Below are positions 29,166 to 36,938 of a stretch of 64,000 nucleotides of DNA, piece by piece. The stretch is taken from NCBI GenBank assembly GCA_030430165.1, contig JAUIGL010000008.1, positions 1 to 64,000 of the forward strand, read 5' to 3'. The position numbers and the translations under genes were made by a program. The notes below the pieces were generated by a model, which was given only the letters and a program-made list of their open reading frames with translations, made no database searches and was not told the origin of the DNA. Each line of letters begins with the position of its first letter. The first letter of the stretch is position 1. The DNA comes from a bacterium. Its GTDB lineage: Bacteria > Desulfobacterota > Binatia > HRBIN30 > CADEER01.

Positions 29166-30641
29166 ATGTGGACTCTCGACGGCCAGGGGCCGCTTTATCA
29201 GCAGGTCTATCGCGCCGCCCGACGGGCGATTCTGTCGGCCGAGTTGCCCCCGGGGACTCGATTTCCATCGAGTCGGGCGCTCGCTGCCGACCTCGGCGTC
29301 TCCCGCAATACGGTCATCCTCGCCTACGACCAGCTGCTTGCCGAGGGCTACATCGCTACCCGCGAGGGGTCCGGTACCTTCGTCGCCACCGAGCTTCCCG
29401 AGGATCTCACCGAGACCATCCGCACCGACCGCGGCGAGCGCGATTCCGACGCCATCTTCACGCCGCGACTTTCCGCCTACGGCGAGCGCCTGGGCGACCT
29501 CGATCGCGGCAAAGAGCTGACCTGGGAGCAGCGTGGCACGCCGCCGCGTTTCGACTTTCGCTACGGTCGGCCCAATCTTCTCGACTTCCCGCAAGACACC
29601 TGGTGCCGGGTCCTCGGCCGGCGCGCCCGCCGCGCCTCGGCGCGCCAGCTCGACTACGGCCCGCCGGCCGGCCGCGAGGAGTTGCGCAGCGCGGTCGCCG
29701 AGTACCTGTGGCGCAGCCGCGGTGTGGTTTGCACACCGGGGCAGGTGGTCATCGTCAACGGCTCGCAACAGGCGCTCGATCTAGCGGCGCGCACCCTGAT
29801 CGATCCGGGAGATAGGGTGGTCATCGAGGAACCGCACTATCCCGGCGCCCGACTCGCCCTCGAGGCCGCCGGCGCCGAAGTCGTTCCCGGCGCGCTCGAC
29901 GCTGACGGGCTCGACGTGCGCGCTCTGGCAGGGGTCGGCGCTCGTCTGGCCTACGTGACGCCGGCTCATCAGTTCCCTTCCGGCGTCAGCATGCCGGTGC
30001 AGCGACGCCTCGACGTGCTCGCCTGGGCGGAGAGGGAAGGGACCCTGCTGTTCGAAGACGACTACGACAGCGAGTTCCGCTACTCGGCGCGCCCGGTCGA
30101 GGCGCTACAGGGACTCGACCGCAGCGGTCGAGTGCTCTACGCGGGCACCTTCTCGAAGCTGATGTTCCCGGCGCTGCGCCTCGGCTACATGGTCCTGCCC
30201 GCCGCCCTGGTGCGACCCATCACCAATGCCAAGGCAACCGTCGACACCGGCTGCCCCGCGCTCGAGCAGTTGGCTCTCGCCGACTTCATCAAGGAAGGGC
30301 ACTTCGATCGCCACCTGCGGCGCTCGCGCACGCGCAACGCCAAGCGACGCGAAGCTCTTCTCCAGGCCCTGCACCAGTACCTCGGTGACCGCGCCGAAGT
30401 CTCGGGCAGCAATGCCGGGCTGCACGTCCTCATTTGGCTGCGCGGCTTCGCCGCCAGGCGGCTACCGGCGTTGCGCCGGCGCGCCGCCGAGCAGGGAGTC
30501 GCGGTCTACCCGGTGACGCCGTACTTCCGCACGCCGCCAGCGCGGGCCGGACTGCTGCTCGGCTTCGCGGCGCTTCCCGAAAGCGAGATCGACGAGGGCA
30601 TCAAGCGGCTGAGCAAGCTCCTCGCCGGACCCGAGACTTAG
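29166..30641 (+). CDS. MocR/PdxR-type GntR regulator with aminotransferase domain
   Basis: 491 residues. N-terminal GntR winged helix (GPLYQQVYRAARRAILSAEL, PSSRALAADLGVSRNTVILA, EGYIATREGSGTFVA) joined to a fold-type I aminotransferase domain with YGPPAGREELRSAVAEYL, EDDYDSEFRYS and the PLP-lysine region AGTFSKLMFPALRLGY. Such proteins use PLP to sense vitamin B6 or amino-compound status and regulate neighbouring genes. No pdxST or taurine gene is adjacent, so the target is unclear. Confidence 0.93.
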   Translation: MWTLDGQGPLYQQVYRAARRAILSAELPPGTRFPSSRALAADLGVSRNTVILAYDQLLAEGYIATREGSGTFVATELPEDLTETIRTDRGERDSDAIFTPRLSAYGERLGDLDRGKELTWEQRGTPPRFDFRYGRPNLLDFPQDTWCRVLGRRARRASARQLDYGPPAGREELRSAVAEYLWRSRGVVCTPGQVVIVNGSQQALDLAARTLIDPGDRVVIEEPHYPGARLALEAAGAEVVPGALDADGLDVRALAGVGARLAYVTPAHQFPSGVSMPVQRRLDVLAWAEREGTLLFEDDYDSEFRYSARPVEALQGLDRSGRVLYAGTFSKLMFPALRLGYMVLPAALVRPITNAKATVDTGCPALEQLALADFIKEGHFDRHLRRSRTRNAKRREALLQALHQYLGDRAEVSGSNAGLHVLIWLRGFAARRLPALRRRAAEQGVAVYPVTPYFRTPPARAGLLLGFAALPESEIDEGIKRLSKLLAGPET

Positions 30642-30697
30642 CCTGAAACTCGCTTCCCCCTACGCTCTGCGGGCTTCGGAGGACGGAGTCGCTCGTA

Positions 30698-30727
30698 GGC
30701 AGAGGCATGGGCATAGGCACAGGCAAA
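30698..30727 (+). repeat. Degenerate hexanucleotide array GGCANN x5
   Basis: GGCAGA, GGCATG, GGCATA, GGCACA, GGCAAA in direct succession, in the 209-bp gap between the MocR gene and the VOC gene. Period is 6 and only the last two positions vary. No coding frame is supported over it. Confidence 0.6.
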
Positions 30728-30850
30728 GGGTGGTGGTCGCTGACGCGACTACCCGGTTGGCGGGCGTTTCTCGCACCGAATGATCTGGCAGCACGCCGGG
30801 GGCCGGGCTGGCAATTGCATTCCGCGGCGCGTTCGAGGTTAATCTGCGGC

Positions 30851-31204
30851 ATGGATTTCCAAGGCGTTCACCACGTCTCGATCGACGTCGACGACGTCGA
30901 TTCGGCCGGCGCGTTCTACACGGAAGTACTCGGGATGGAGAAGCTCGAAAGACCCGACTTCGGTTTCCCGGGCATGTGGCTGCGCTGCGGCGGGCAGCAG
31001 ATCCACCTGATGCAAGTCGAGGAGCACGCTGCGCCCAAGGGGCAGCACTTTGCCCTCGGGGTCAGCGACATCGAGGCCGCGCGCGATGCCCTGCAACGAA
31101 AGGGCGTCGAGGTCAGCGACGTCATCGACATTCCGGGCGCTGGCAAGCAGGCGTTCCTGCGCGATCCAGCCGGCAACCTGATCGAGCTCAACCAACCGAA
31201 CTGA
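30851..31204 (+). CDS. VOC-superfamily (glyoxalase-like) protein
   Basis: 117 residues, one VOC module pair. HHVSIDVDDVDSAGAFYTEV with the first metal His, FGFPGMWLRCGGQQIHLMQV, and FLRDPAGNLIELNQPN carrying the last Glu ligand. Metal-dependent lyase, isomerase or dioxygenase activity is typical; substrate unknown. ATG at 30851 preferred; a longer frame overlaps the hexanucleotide array. Confidence 0.88.
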   Translation: MDFQGVHHVSIDVDDVDSAGAFYTEVLGMEKLERPDFGFPGMWLRCGGQQIHLMQVEEHAAPKGQHFALGVSDIEAARDALQRKGVEVSDVIDIPGAGKQAFLRDPAGNLIELNQPN

Positions 31205-31246
31205 CCAGCCCGCCAGCTCGGCGCCGGCGACGGGGTTCGAACGGGG

Positions 31247-31277
31247 TGAGCCGGCGGTCGGGCAGACCGCCGGCTCA
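31247..31277 (+). terminator. Perfect 13-bp hairpin after the VOC gene
   Basis: TGAGCCGGCGGTC (31247-31259) pairs perfectly with GACCGCCGGCTCA (31265-31277) around a GGGCA loop, 43 bp after the VOC stop. No T-run follows. Confidence 0.55.
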
Positions 31278-31294
31278 TTGGGGGGAGGAGGAGT

Positions 31295-31328
31295 GGAGAG
31301 GGAACGCAAGGCCATTGCGTCCCTCTCC
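31295..31328 (+). repeat. Second inverted repeat with single-A bulge
   Basis: GGAGAGGGAACGCAA (31295-31309) pairs with TTGCGTCCCTCTCC (31315-31328) except for one extra A; loop GGCCA. It lies between the VOC hairpin and the alpha/beta hydrolase, about 100 bp before that start codon. Confidence 0.5.
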
Positions 31329-31425
31329 AGGTAGCAATGCGGAGGGGGGTCCGCTGTAAGCTACTTTGGAACCTTTGACGCCGCCCGCCTCGGTTGATTC
31401 AAAGGATTTCGTCACATTCGTCGAA

Positions 31426-32238
31426 ATGTCGAAAAGCCTTTTGAGATCAGCCTCTTGGCTGCTGCTTTTGGCGATCGTGACGGTACTGGTGATCGCCATG
31501 GACCCGATCGGACGATTCATTTACTTCCCCGACGACTACCTGGTCGCCACTCCGGCCGACCTCGGCATGGAGTACGAGGACGTCGTCCTCGACGTCGGCG
31601 GCGAGACGACGCACGGCTGGCTGGTCCCGGGTACCGGCGACCAAACCCTGCTGTGGTTTCACGGCAACGCGGGCAACATCAGCCATCGACTCGACAACCT
31701 GCGGCTGCTGCACGATCGGGTCGGCGTCAGCATTTTGATCGTTGACTACGGCGGCTACGGACGCAGCACCGGCTCGCCTTCCGAGGCGCGAATGTTCGCC
31801 GACGCACGCGCCACCCTCGACTTCGTCCTCGAGCGCGGTGTCGATCGTTCGCAGATCGTCTACTTCGGGCGGTCGCTGGGAAGCGGGGTCGCGCTCGACC
31901 TGGCAGTCGGGGAACCGCCCGCCAAGCTCATCCTCGAAACCCCGTTCGAGTCGATCCGCGCAATGGCCGCCGCCCTCTTCCCCCGGCCGCTCGCCAAGCT
32001 GATCCCGCAACAGTTCGACAACCTGTCGAAAATCGGACGAATTCGCTGTCCGGTGCTCTTCATCCACGGCGACCGCGACGAGATCGTTCCCTTCGCGCAC
32101 GGGCAATCCCTGTTCGCGGCGGCGCCGCAGCCGAAACAGTTCTTTCGCATCCCCGGCGCCACCCACAACGACACCTACATCGTCGGCGGGGCCGAGTACT
32201 TCGAAACGATCCGCCGTTTTCTCGCCGAGAGCAGCTGA
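31426..32238 (+). CDS. Membrane-anchored alpha/beta hydrolase (BEM46/ABHD13-like)
   Basis: 270 residues from ATG 31426. N-terminal hydrophobic anchor (~8-24), then PDDYLVATPADLGMEYEDV, oxyanion region TLLWFHGNAGNISHRLDNL, nucleophile elbow YFGRSLGSGVALDLA (Ser), acid FIHGDRDEIVP (Asp) and PGATHNDTYIVGG (His), in the order expected. Serine hydrolase with unknown lipid or ester substrate, facing the periplasm or the membrane. The start is uncertain: no strong Shine-Dalgarno, and a TTG 60 bp upstream is an alternative. Confidence 0.87.
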   Translation: MSKSLLRSASWLLLLAIVTVLVIAMDPIGRFIYFPDDYLVATPADLGMEYEDVVLDVGGETTHGWLVPGTGDQTLLWFHGNAGNISHRLDNLRLLHDRVGVSILIVDYGGYGRSTGSPSEARMFADARATLDFVLERGVDRSQIVYFGRSLGSGVALDLAVGEPPAKLILETPFESIRAMAAALFPRPLAKLIPQQFDNLSKIGRIRCPVLFIHGDRDEIVPFAHGQSLFAAAPQPKQFFRIPGATHNDTYIVGGAEYFETIRRFLAESS

Positions 32239-32261
32239 CGACCTGGCTTTCCGCTTTTTCT

Positions 32262-32357
32262 ATCCACAGATTACGCAGATTGCGCAGATTGGATTTCGGG
32301 GACTCGAGCTGCGAACGCCCTGAATCCCAATCTGCGCAATCTGCGTAATCTGTGGAT
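32262..32357. repeat. Palindromic intergenic repeat, 31-bp perfect arms
   Basis: The left arm (32262-32292) starts ATCCACAGATTACGCAGATT and the right arm (32327-32357) is its exact reverse complement, ending CTGTGGAT; the loop is 34 nt. Each arm itself has a ~9-nt internal periodicity around CAGATT. It occupies most of the gap between the hydrolase and Nudix genes. Sequences of this type recur in many bacterial genomes as REP-like elements; no transposase is adjacent. Confidence 0.85.
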
Positions 32358-32448
32358 GAAGAATGAGCCGCGCACGTGCGTAGGGTCTCGCAATCGGGGC
32401 GAGAGAGGCCGCCTCGTCACTTCGAGGGGGAGCTGTTATCTTGAAACG

Positions 32449-33117
32449 ATGGCTGACAGCGCAGTTGCCCCGGCGCATCCTTCGGCGACGATCGTGCTGG
32501 TTCGGGATTCCGATCCCGGCCTCCAAGTGCTGCTGGTGCGCCGCAACAAGAAGCTGACGTTTCACGGCGGCGCCTGGGTGTTTCCCGGGGGCAGGATCGA
32601 CGACGGCGACGACGACGGCGACATTCTCAGCACCGCGCGTCGCGCCGCAGCGCGCGAGCTCAAGGAGGAAGCGGGGCTCGACGTCGATCTCGACGACCTG
32701 CGGCCGGTGTCGCGCTGGATCACGCCGGAGATACTACCCAAGCGCTTCGACACGTACTTCTTTCTCGCTCCCGCTCGATCGTACGACGTGGTGATCGACG
32801 GCGGCGAGATTCACGACTACCGCTGGTCGACTCCCGCCGAAGCCCTCGACCTGCAGCGCGCCGGCGAGATCGAGCTGCCGCCGCCGACGTTCGTCACCCT
32901 GACCGTTCTCGCCGACTGCGCCGACGTCGGCCAGGCGATCGAACGCGTTCCCGCCGATGAGCCCCGCAAGTTCACCCCGCGCATCTGCAAGATCGACGGC
33001 GGCGCCTGCTCGCTCTACGAAGGCGACGCCGGCTGGGCAAAGGCCGACCCCGAGGCCGACGGCCCGCGTCACCGGTTGTGGCTGCTGGAATCGGGGTGGA
33101 GATACGAGAGGGGATAG
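32449..33117 (+). CDS. NUDT19-like Nudix hydrolase
   Basis: 222 residues from ATG 32449. The Nudix box is split by a short acidic insertion: FPGGRIDDGDDDGDI then ARRAAARELKEEAGLDVDL, an arrangement seen in NUDT19/RP2-type enzymes that cleave CoA and acyl-CoA diphosphates. The C-terminal ~90 residues include the PPTFVTLTVLADCAD helix shared by that group. Its TAG stop lies inside a perfect 13-bp hairpin. Probably housekeeping of CoA or nucleoside diphosphate derivatives in the cytosol. Confidence 0.88.
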   Translation: MADSAVAPAHPSATIVLVRDSDPGLQVLLVRRNKKLTFHGGAWVFPGGRIDDGDDDGDILSTARRAAARELKEEAGLDVDLDDLRPVSRWITPEILPKRFDTYFFLAPARSYDVVIDGGEIHDYRWSTPAEALDLQRAGEIELPPPTFVTLTVLADCADVGQAIERVPADEPRKFTPRICKIDGGACSLYEGDAGWAKADPEADGPRHRLWLLESGWRYERG

Positions 33118-33139
33118 GCGCCCTTTGGGCGCCTATCCC
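33111..33139 (+). terminator. Perfect 13-bp hairpin containing the Nudix stop codon
   Basis: GGGATAGGCGCCC (33111-33123) and GGGCGCCTATCCC (33127-33139) with a TTT loop; the TAG at 33115-33117 is in the left arm. The same plan is seen at 269-299 behind the TPM gene. No U-tract; a heptanucleotide array follows immediately. Confidence 0.65.
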
Positions 33140-33140
33140 A

Positions 33141-33180
33141 GGATCTAGGATCTCGGGGCTAGGATCTAGGGATGGTGGCC
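33141..33180 (+). repeat. Degenerate heptanucleotide array with GGGATGGTGGCC end box (copy B)
   Basis: GGATCTA, GGATCTC, GGGGCTA, GGATCTA (33141-33168), then GGGATGGTGGCC (33169-33180). Order and end box match copy A (234-269); copy B continues GGCTGCGCCG where copy A has AGCGGCGCCG. Located directly behind the stop-codon hairpin, running in the gene's sense direction as in copy A. Confidence 0.75.
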
Positions 33181-33198
33181 GGCTGCGCCGCCACTTTT

Positions 33199-33345
33199 CG
33201 CGCTTCGCGCCGGAGTTCCGTGTGGCCCTGACCGCCACTTGGGACGGTCGCCGCGGGCGACCTTGGGACCCGAGGCGCGCAGCGCCGAGTTTGGGACGCG
33301 CCGCTCTAGCGGCGCTTGGGACCAGCGCTCAGGCGCGGGTGCTGG
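33199..33345 (-). repeat. GTCCCAA-punctuated hairpin array behind the MMPL gene
   Basis: On the plus strand TTGGGAC occurs at 33239-33245, 33263-33269, 33291-33297 and 33316-33322. The intervals are filled by different hairpins: GGTCGCC-GCG-GGCGACC (33246-33262) and GCGCCGCT-CT-AGCGGCGC (33298-33315) fill theirs exactly, and GGCGC-N3-GCGCC (33274-33286) sits in the middle one. Outside are GTGGC-N7-GCCAC (33222-33238), GCGC-TTC-GCGC (33200-33210) and CCAGC...GCTGG (33322-33345), which spans the MMPL stop. The stems differ in sequence while the heptamer is constant. In the MMPL sense direction the punctuation reads GTCCCAA. Confidence 0.75.
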
Positions 33346-35728
33346 CCGCGCGAGCCGTGGCCAGCTCTTCTCGCTCGTGCTCGGCTCGGTTCTCCAGCGC
33401 GAACTTCGGTCGGATCAACGAGACCAGGGCCGGGATGAACACCAGTGCGCCGACGGCGTGGAAGATCATCAGCATCATCAGCAACCAGGCCATCTGCGCC
33501 TCGAACTTGAGCGGATGGAACAGCCAGAAGACCATGCTGGCGCAGATGGTGGCTCCGGTGAACATGATCGCGTGCCCGGTGGTGCCGATGGCGCGCCGGT
33601 TGGCTTCGTCGAAGTCACCGGTCACCTCGTACTCCTCGACGATTCGGCTCAGCACGTAGTACCCGTAGTCGATACCGATACCGATGCCGATCGCGGCGAC
33701 GGGCAGCGAGTTGATGTTGAAGTCGATGCCCATGAAGTACATCACCGCCTCGGAAAGCGGCTGCGCGACGATCGACGGGATCAAGACGATCAACGCACCG
33801 GCTGCCGACCAATAGGTGAGGAAGCTGAGGATGAAGACGACGGCGAAGATCAGCGGCACGTTGATCCGGTACGACCAGTCGACCTCCTCGATCTGCGCGG
33901 CGAGAATGCCGAAGAGACCGCCGGCCAGCCGGTAGCGGACGTCGTCCTCCGGACTGGTATGGTTGGCGATGTACTCCTTGGCGCGCGCGATCGCCCTCTG
34001 GATCGTCGCGTTGTCGTACTCCTTGTAATAGACGGTGATCGTCGCGTTGGTGTAGTCCGGCGTGAAGAAGCGGTCCATCTCGCCGCGGCGCGTACCCGCG
34101 GTGAGCATGAAGAACAGCTGCGACACATGGCGGTCCTCGGTCGGCAGCATCTCCCACTTGGGGTCTCCCTCGTGGAAAGCGCGGAAGACCGTCTTCAGCA
34201 TGGTGGTCGCGGTGGTCGAGCCTCCGGCGTTGACGCCGAGCTCCATGTGGCGCTGAAACTGGTCGAGATCGTTGAGCGTTTCGGCGTCCTTGATGGCACC
34301 CACCTTCTTGCCCTCGACGATGATCACCAGCTGCGTATTGCCGGCGAAGTACTCGTTCGCCTTGGCCGTAGCCACGTTGTACGGGTGGTCCGGATAGAGC
34401 AGCGCCATTCCCGGAGAGGTGTCGCCGGTCTTGAGCTGGTGCGCGAAGTAGGCGGCGAACACCATCGTGCCGACGAACATGCCGACCACGACCCAGCGCC
34501 AGCCGCCGATCGCGAAACGGGTCAGCGTGCCGCTGGTCGCCGCCGCCATCCGATCGAAGATGTTCTCGCGCCGTTGCTCGTCCGGCGGGTTGACGAAAGA
34601 CAGGATGATCGGGTGCAGGGTCACCACTGAAAAGAAAATCGAAATGATCCAGAAGCTGGCGACGAAGGCGAGCTTCTGCATGATCGGAATCGTCGCCACG
34701 GCGATGGTGAGAATCGCCAGACCGTCCGACATGATCGCCACCATCGCCGGCGAGTAGAGGCTGATGTAGGACTTGACGATGGCGGCGTCTTTGTCTCCCA
34801 GCTCGTGGAACTCCTCGTGGTAGCGTTCCATCGATTGAACAGAGTGACTCAGGGCGCGCGCGGTGATCAGCACGAAGACGACGATCACCAATGGGTCCAT
34901 GGTGAGACCGCACAAGCCGGCGAAGCCGAGCCCCCAAACGGCGCTCATCATTCCCGAGAAAACGGGAATCCAGACGCCCTGGAACGTGCGGAAGTAGAAC
35001 CACAGCAGCAGAATGATCGCCGCGCCGGTCGCGGCGAGGTAGTACCACATCTTGCCGAGCTCTTCCTGGAAGTAGGCGAACAGCACCGGCGGACCGGAAA
35101 CGTAGATCTTGACCTTGCCGTCCGCCTCTTCGCGGGCAACGATCTCCTGGATATGCTCCCACATTCCGGCGAGGTCGATGTACTCCTCCCAGAAGCCGGC
35201 AACGATCTGGGCTGCTTTGTCGTCGTTCGAAACGAAGAAGCCGCGCACCCCTTCCGTGGTGTCGACCTTGCGCCGGAAGAACTCGAGCTCCTCCTGGTCG
35301 CGCGGTAGGCGGGGATAGGTAAGCGGCACCGTCTTCAATCCCGACCCAGTGGCGATCGTCGTTTTGAGCTTGGGATGCGTGATCGAAATCACCTGTTCGC
35401 CGTTCACCCCGGGAACCTTGTGCAACAGGTCGAGGGTAATGCGGTCGATCTTCTCGATGATCTCGGTGTCGCTGAAGATGTCGCCGTTGGTCGCCTCGAC
35501 GGTCATCAGCAGGACGTTCGAGGTACCGAAGGTGTGGCGGTACTTGGTGTAGACTTGGATGTACGGATGGTCGGGCGGGTACAGATCGAGAAAGTTGGTG
35601 TAGATCTTGAGACGGAAGACCGTAAACCAGACGAAAAAGAGCGTCGCTACGAGGATCAGAATTCCGACCGAAATCCGATAACGCAGCAGAAAGTGCAGAT
35701 ACTTCTCGATGTACTTCTTCGGCAGCAC
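33329..35728 (-). CDS. MMPL/RND-superfamily exporter
   Basis: 799 residues with the RND plan: one N-terminal helix (ISVGILILVATLFFVWFTVF), a large periplasmic loop (~45-225), a helix bundle (~235-440), a second periplasmic loop (~450-640) and a second bundle (~645-780). Conserved pieces include FGTSNVLLMTVE and AAIGIGIGIDYGYYVLSRIV. Probably proton-driven export of lipids or hydrophobic compounds across the inner membrane. Starts with GTG three bases after the Ycf48-like gene, with which it forms an operon. A long overlapping minus-strand frame (to 36173) is a shadow. Confidence 0.92.
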   Translation of the reverse strand: MLPKKYIEKYLHFLLRYRISVGILILVATLFFVWFTVFRLKIYTNFLDLYPPDHPYIQVYTKYRHTFGTSNVLLMTVEATNGDIFSDTEIIEKIDRITLDLLHKVPGVNGEQVISITHPKLKTTIATGSGLKTVPLTYPRLPRDQEELEFFRRKVDTTEGVRGFFVSNDDKAAQIVAGFWEEYIDLAGMWEHIQEIVAREEADGKVKIYVSGPPVLFAYFQEELGKMWYYLAATGAAIILLLWFYFRTFQGVWIPVFSGMMSAVWGLGFAGLCGLTMDPLVIVVFVLITARALSHSVQSMERYHEEFHELGDKDAAIVKSYISLYSPAMVAIMSDGLAILTIAVATIPIMQKLAFVASFWIISIFFSVVTLHPIILSFVNPPDEQRRENIFDRMAAATSGTLTRFAIGGWRWVVVGMFVGTMVFAAYFAHQLKTGDTSPGMALLYPDHPYNVATAKANEYFAGNTQLVIIVEGKKVGAIKDAETLNDLDQFQRHMELGVNAGGSTTATTMLKTVFRAFHEGDPKWEMLPTEDRHVSQLFFMLTAGTRRGEMDRFFTPDYTNATITVYYKEYDNATIQRAIARAKEYIANHTSPEDDVRYRLAGGLFGILAAQIEEVDWSYRINVPLIFAVVFILSFLTYWSAAGALIVLIPSIVAQPLSEAVMYFMGIDFNINSLPVAAIGIGIGIDYGYYVLSRIVEEYEVTGDFDEANRRAIGTTGHAIMFTGATICASMVFWLFHPLKFEAQMAWLLMMLMIFHAVGALVFIPALVSLIRPKFALENRAEHEREELATARAASTRA

Positions 35729-35731
35729 CGG

Positions 35732-36739
35732 TTAGTTGCCCCCTGCGTCGAGCTGGATTTGCCCCTGGTCGATCAAGATCCGATTGCCGCGCGCGCCGAC
35801 CACCGCGCCGTGCTTGTCGCCGGCGAGAGCGAGATCGCGAAACCACGGCAGCGCCCAATTCTTGCTGGCCTCGAGACGCTGCCAGGTGATTCCCGCGTCG
35901 TGGCTGACGAAGATCGCGCCGAGCTCGCCGGCGGCGACTCCGAACGATCCCTGGATCTCGATCGCGTACAGGCTGGGAGATTCGAACGCCTGGCCAAAGC
36001 CGACTTGCTCGAGGGCGCGCACCTCGACCGAACCGTTGAGAACAGACCAGGTCTGGCCACCGTCGACGGTGCGCAGCAACAGCGCATCGATACCGACCGC
36101 CCAGCAACGGTTCGCGTCGATGCAGCGGACTCCGAAGAGAGTCTTGTCGACCCCGCTGACCAGCTTCACCCACTCCGCGCCACCGTCGTCGGTACGGAAT
36201 ACGGTGCCGATCTCGCCTACGATCAAGGCGCTGCCGCGCGCGATCACCGATACCGAATTGAGAATGACGTCTTCGGTGAGACTTCGCGTGCGCCAGGTCG
36301 CGCCGCCGTCCTCCGTGACGACGATCACACCCCAGTCGCCGACTGCGACACCGTACGCGTCGTCGAGGAAATCAACCGAGAAGAGGTGTTTGTCGGTCGG
36401 GCTGTTCTGCCGTTGCCAGGTCTCGCCGCCATCCGCGGTGTGGAGGATCGTGCCCAACCGGCCGACCGCCCAGCCGAGACGCTCGTTGGCGAAATCGATC
36501 GAGAACAGCGGTTCCGTCGTGCCCGACGATTGCGCCTGCCAGGTCGCGCCGCCGTCGGTGGTACGAGCGATGGTCCCGAATGCGCCGCAGACCCAACCCA
36601 TCTCGGCACTGACGAAAGCAGTTCCGTACAGGTTGTCTTTAATGACGCTGCCAGCTGCGACTGCGACCGGCGCGGCTCCGGCTAGGAGCAACAACACCGA
36701 CAGCACGAGCTGCCTTCGCCATTGGCGTCTCTCAAACAC
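35732..36739 (-). CDS. Ycf48-like beta-propeller, exported
   Basis: 335 residues from GTG 36739, which has GGGGGA seven bases upstream and gives a clean signal peptide (RRQLVLSVLLLLAGAAPVAV); ATG 36772 is the alternative. Six or seven BNR-like blades with repeated TxDGGATW motifs (ARTTDGGATWQAQSSG, LHTADGGETWQRQNS, VVTEDGGATWRTRSL). Ycf48-like proteins are found next to MMPL exporters in several proteobacteria, where an accessory periplasmic role is presumed; the pairing here fits that. Confidence 0.88.
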   Translation of the reverse strand: MFERRQWRRQLVLSVLLLLAGAAPVAVAAGSVIKDNLYGTAFVSAEMGWVCGAFGTIARTTDGGATWQAQSSGTTEPLFSIDFANERLGWAVGRLGTILHTADGGETWQRQNSPTDKHLFSVDFLDDAYGVAVGDWGVIVVTEDGGATWRTRSLTEDVILNSVSVIARGSALIVGEIGTVFRTDDGGAEWVKLVSGVDKTLFGVRCIDANRCWAVGIDALLLRTVDGGQTWSVLNGSVEVRALEQVGFGQAFESPSLYAIEIQGSFGVAAGELGAIFVSHDAGITWQRLEASKNWALPWFRDLALAGDKHGAVVGARGNRILIDQGQIQLDAGGN

Positions 36740-36938
36740 TCGTTTGTCCCCCTGGAAAGAGCAGCGCACCATAGGTCAGGCCCGGCTCACGGTCAACTCG
36801 GGGGGTGGCTCTGGAGCGCACTCGTCGTCTGCTCGGGCGGCCGTCGGGCAAGCTCGGGCCACAAGCCTCCTGCCGAGGAGAAAGTGACACGCGGACAGGC
36901 ATTTGCGGCGCCTCCGGTTCCGGATTATTGGCCTGGGG

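Noticed and set aside
32262-32357. Rho-independent terminator of the hydrolase gene
   Set aside because: The loop is 34 nt, arms are 31 bp and no T-run follows; a mobile palindromic repeat explains it better.
33615-36173. 852-residue minus-strand frame overlapping MMPL and the Ycf48-like gene
   Set aside because: Out of frame with both recognised genes and Arg/Gly-rich; a shadow.
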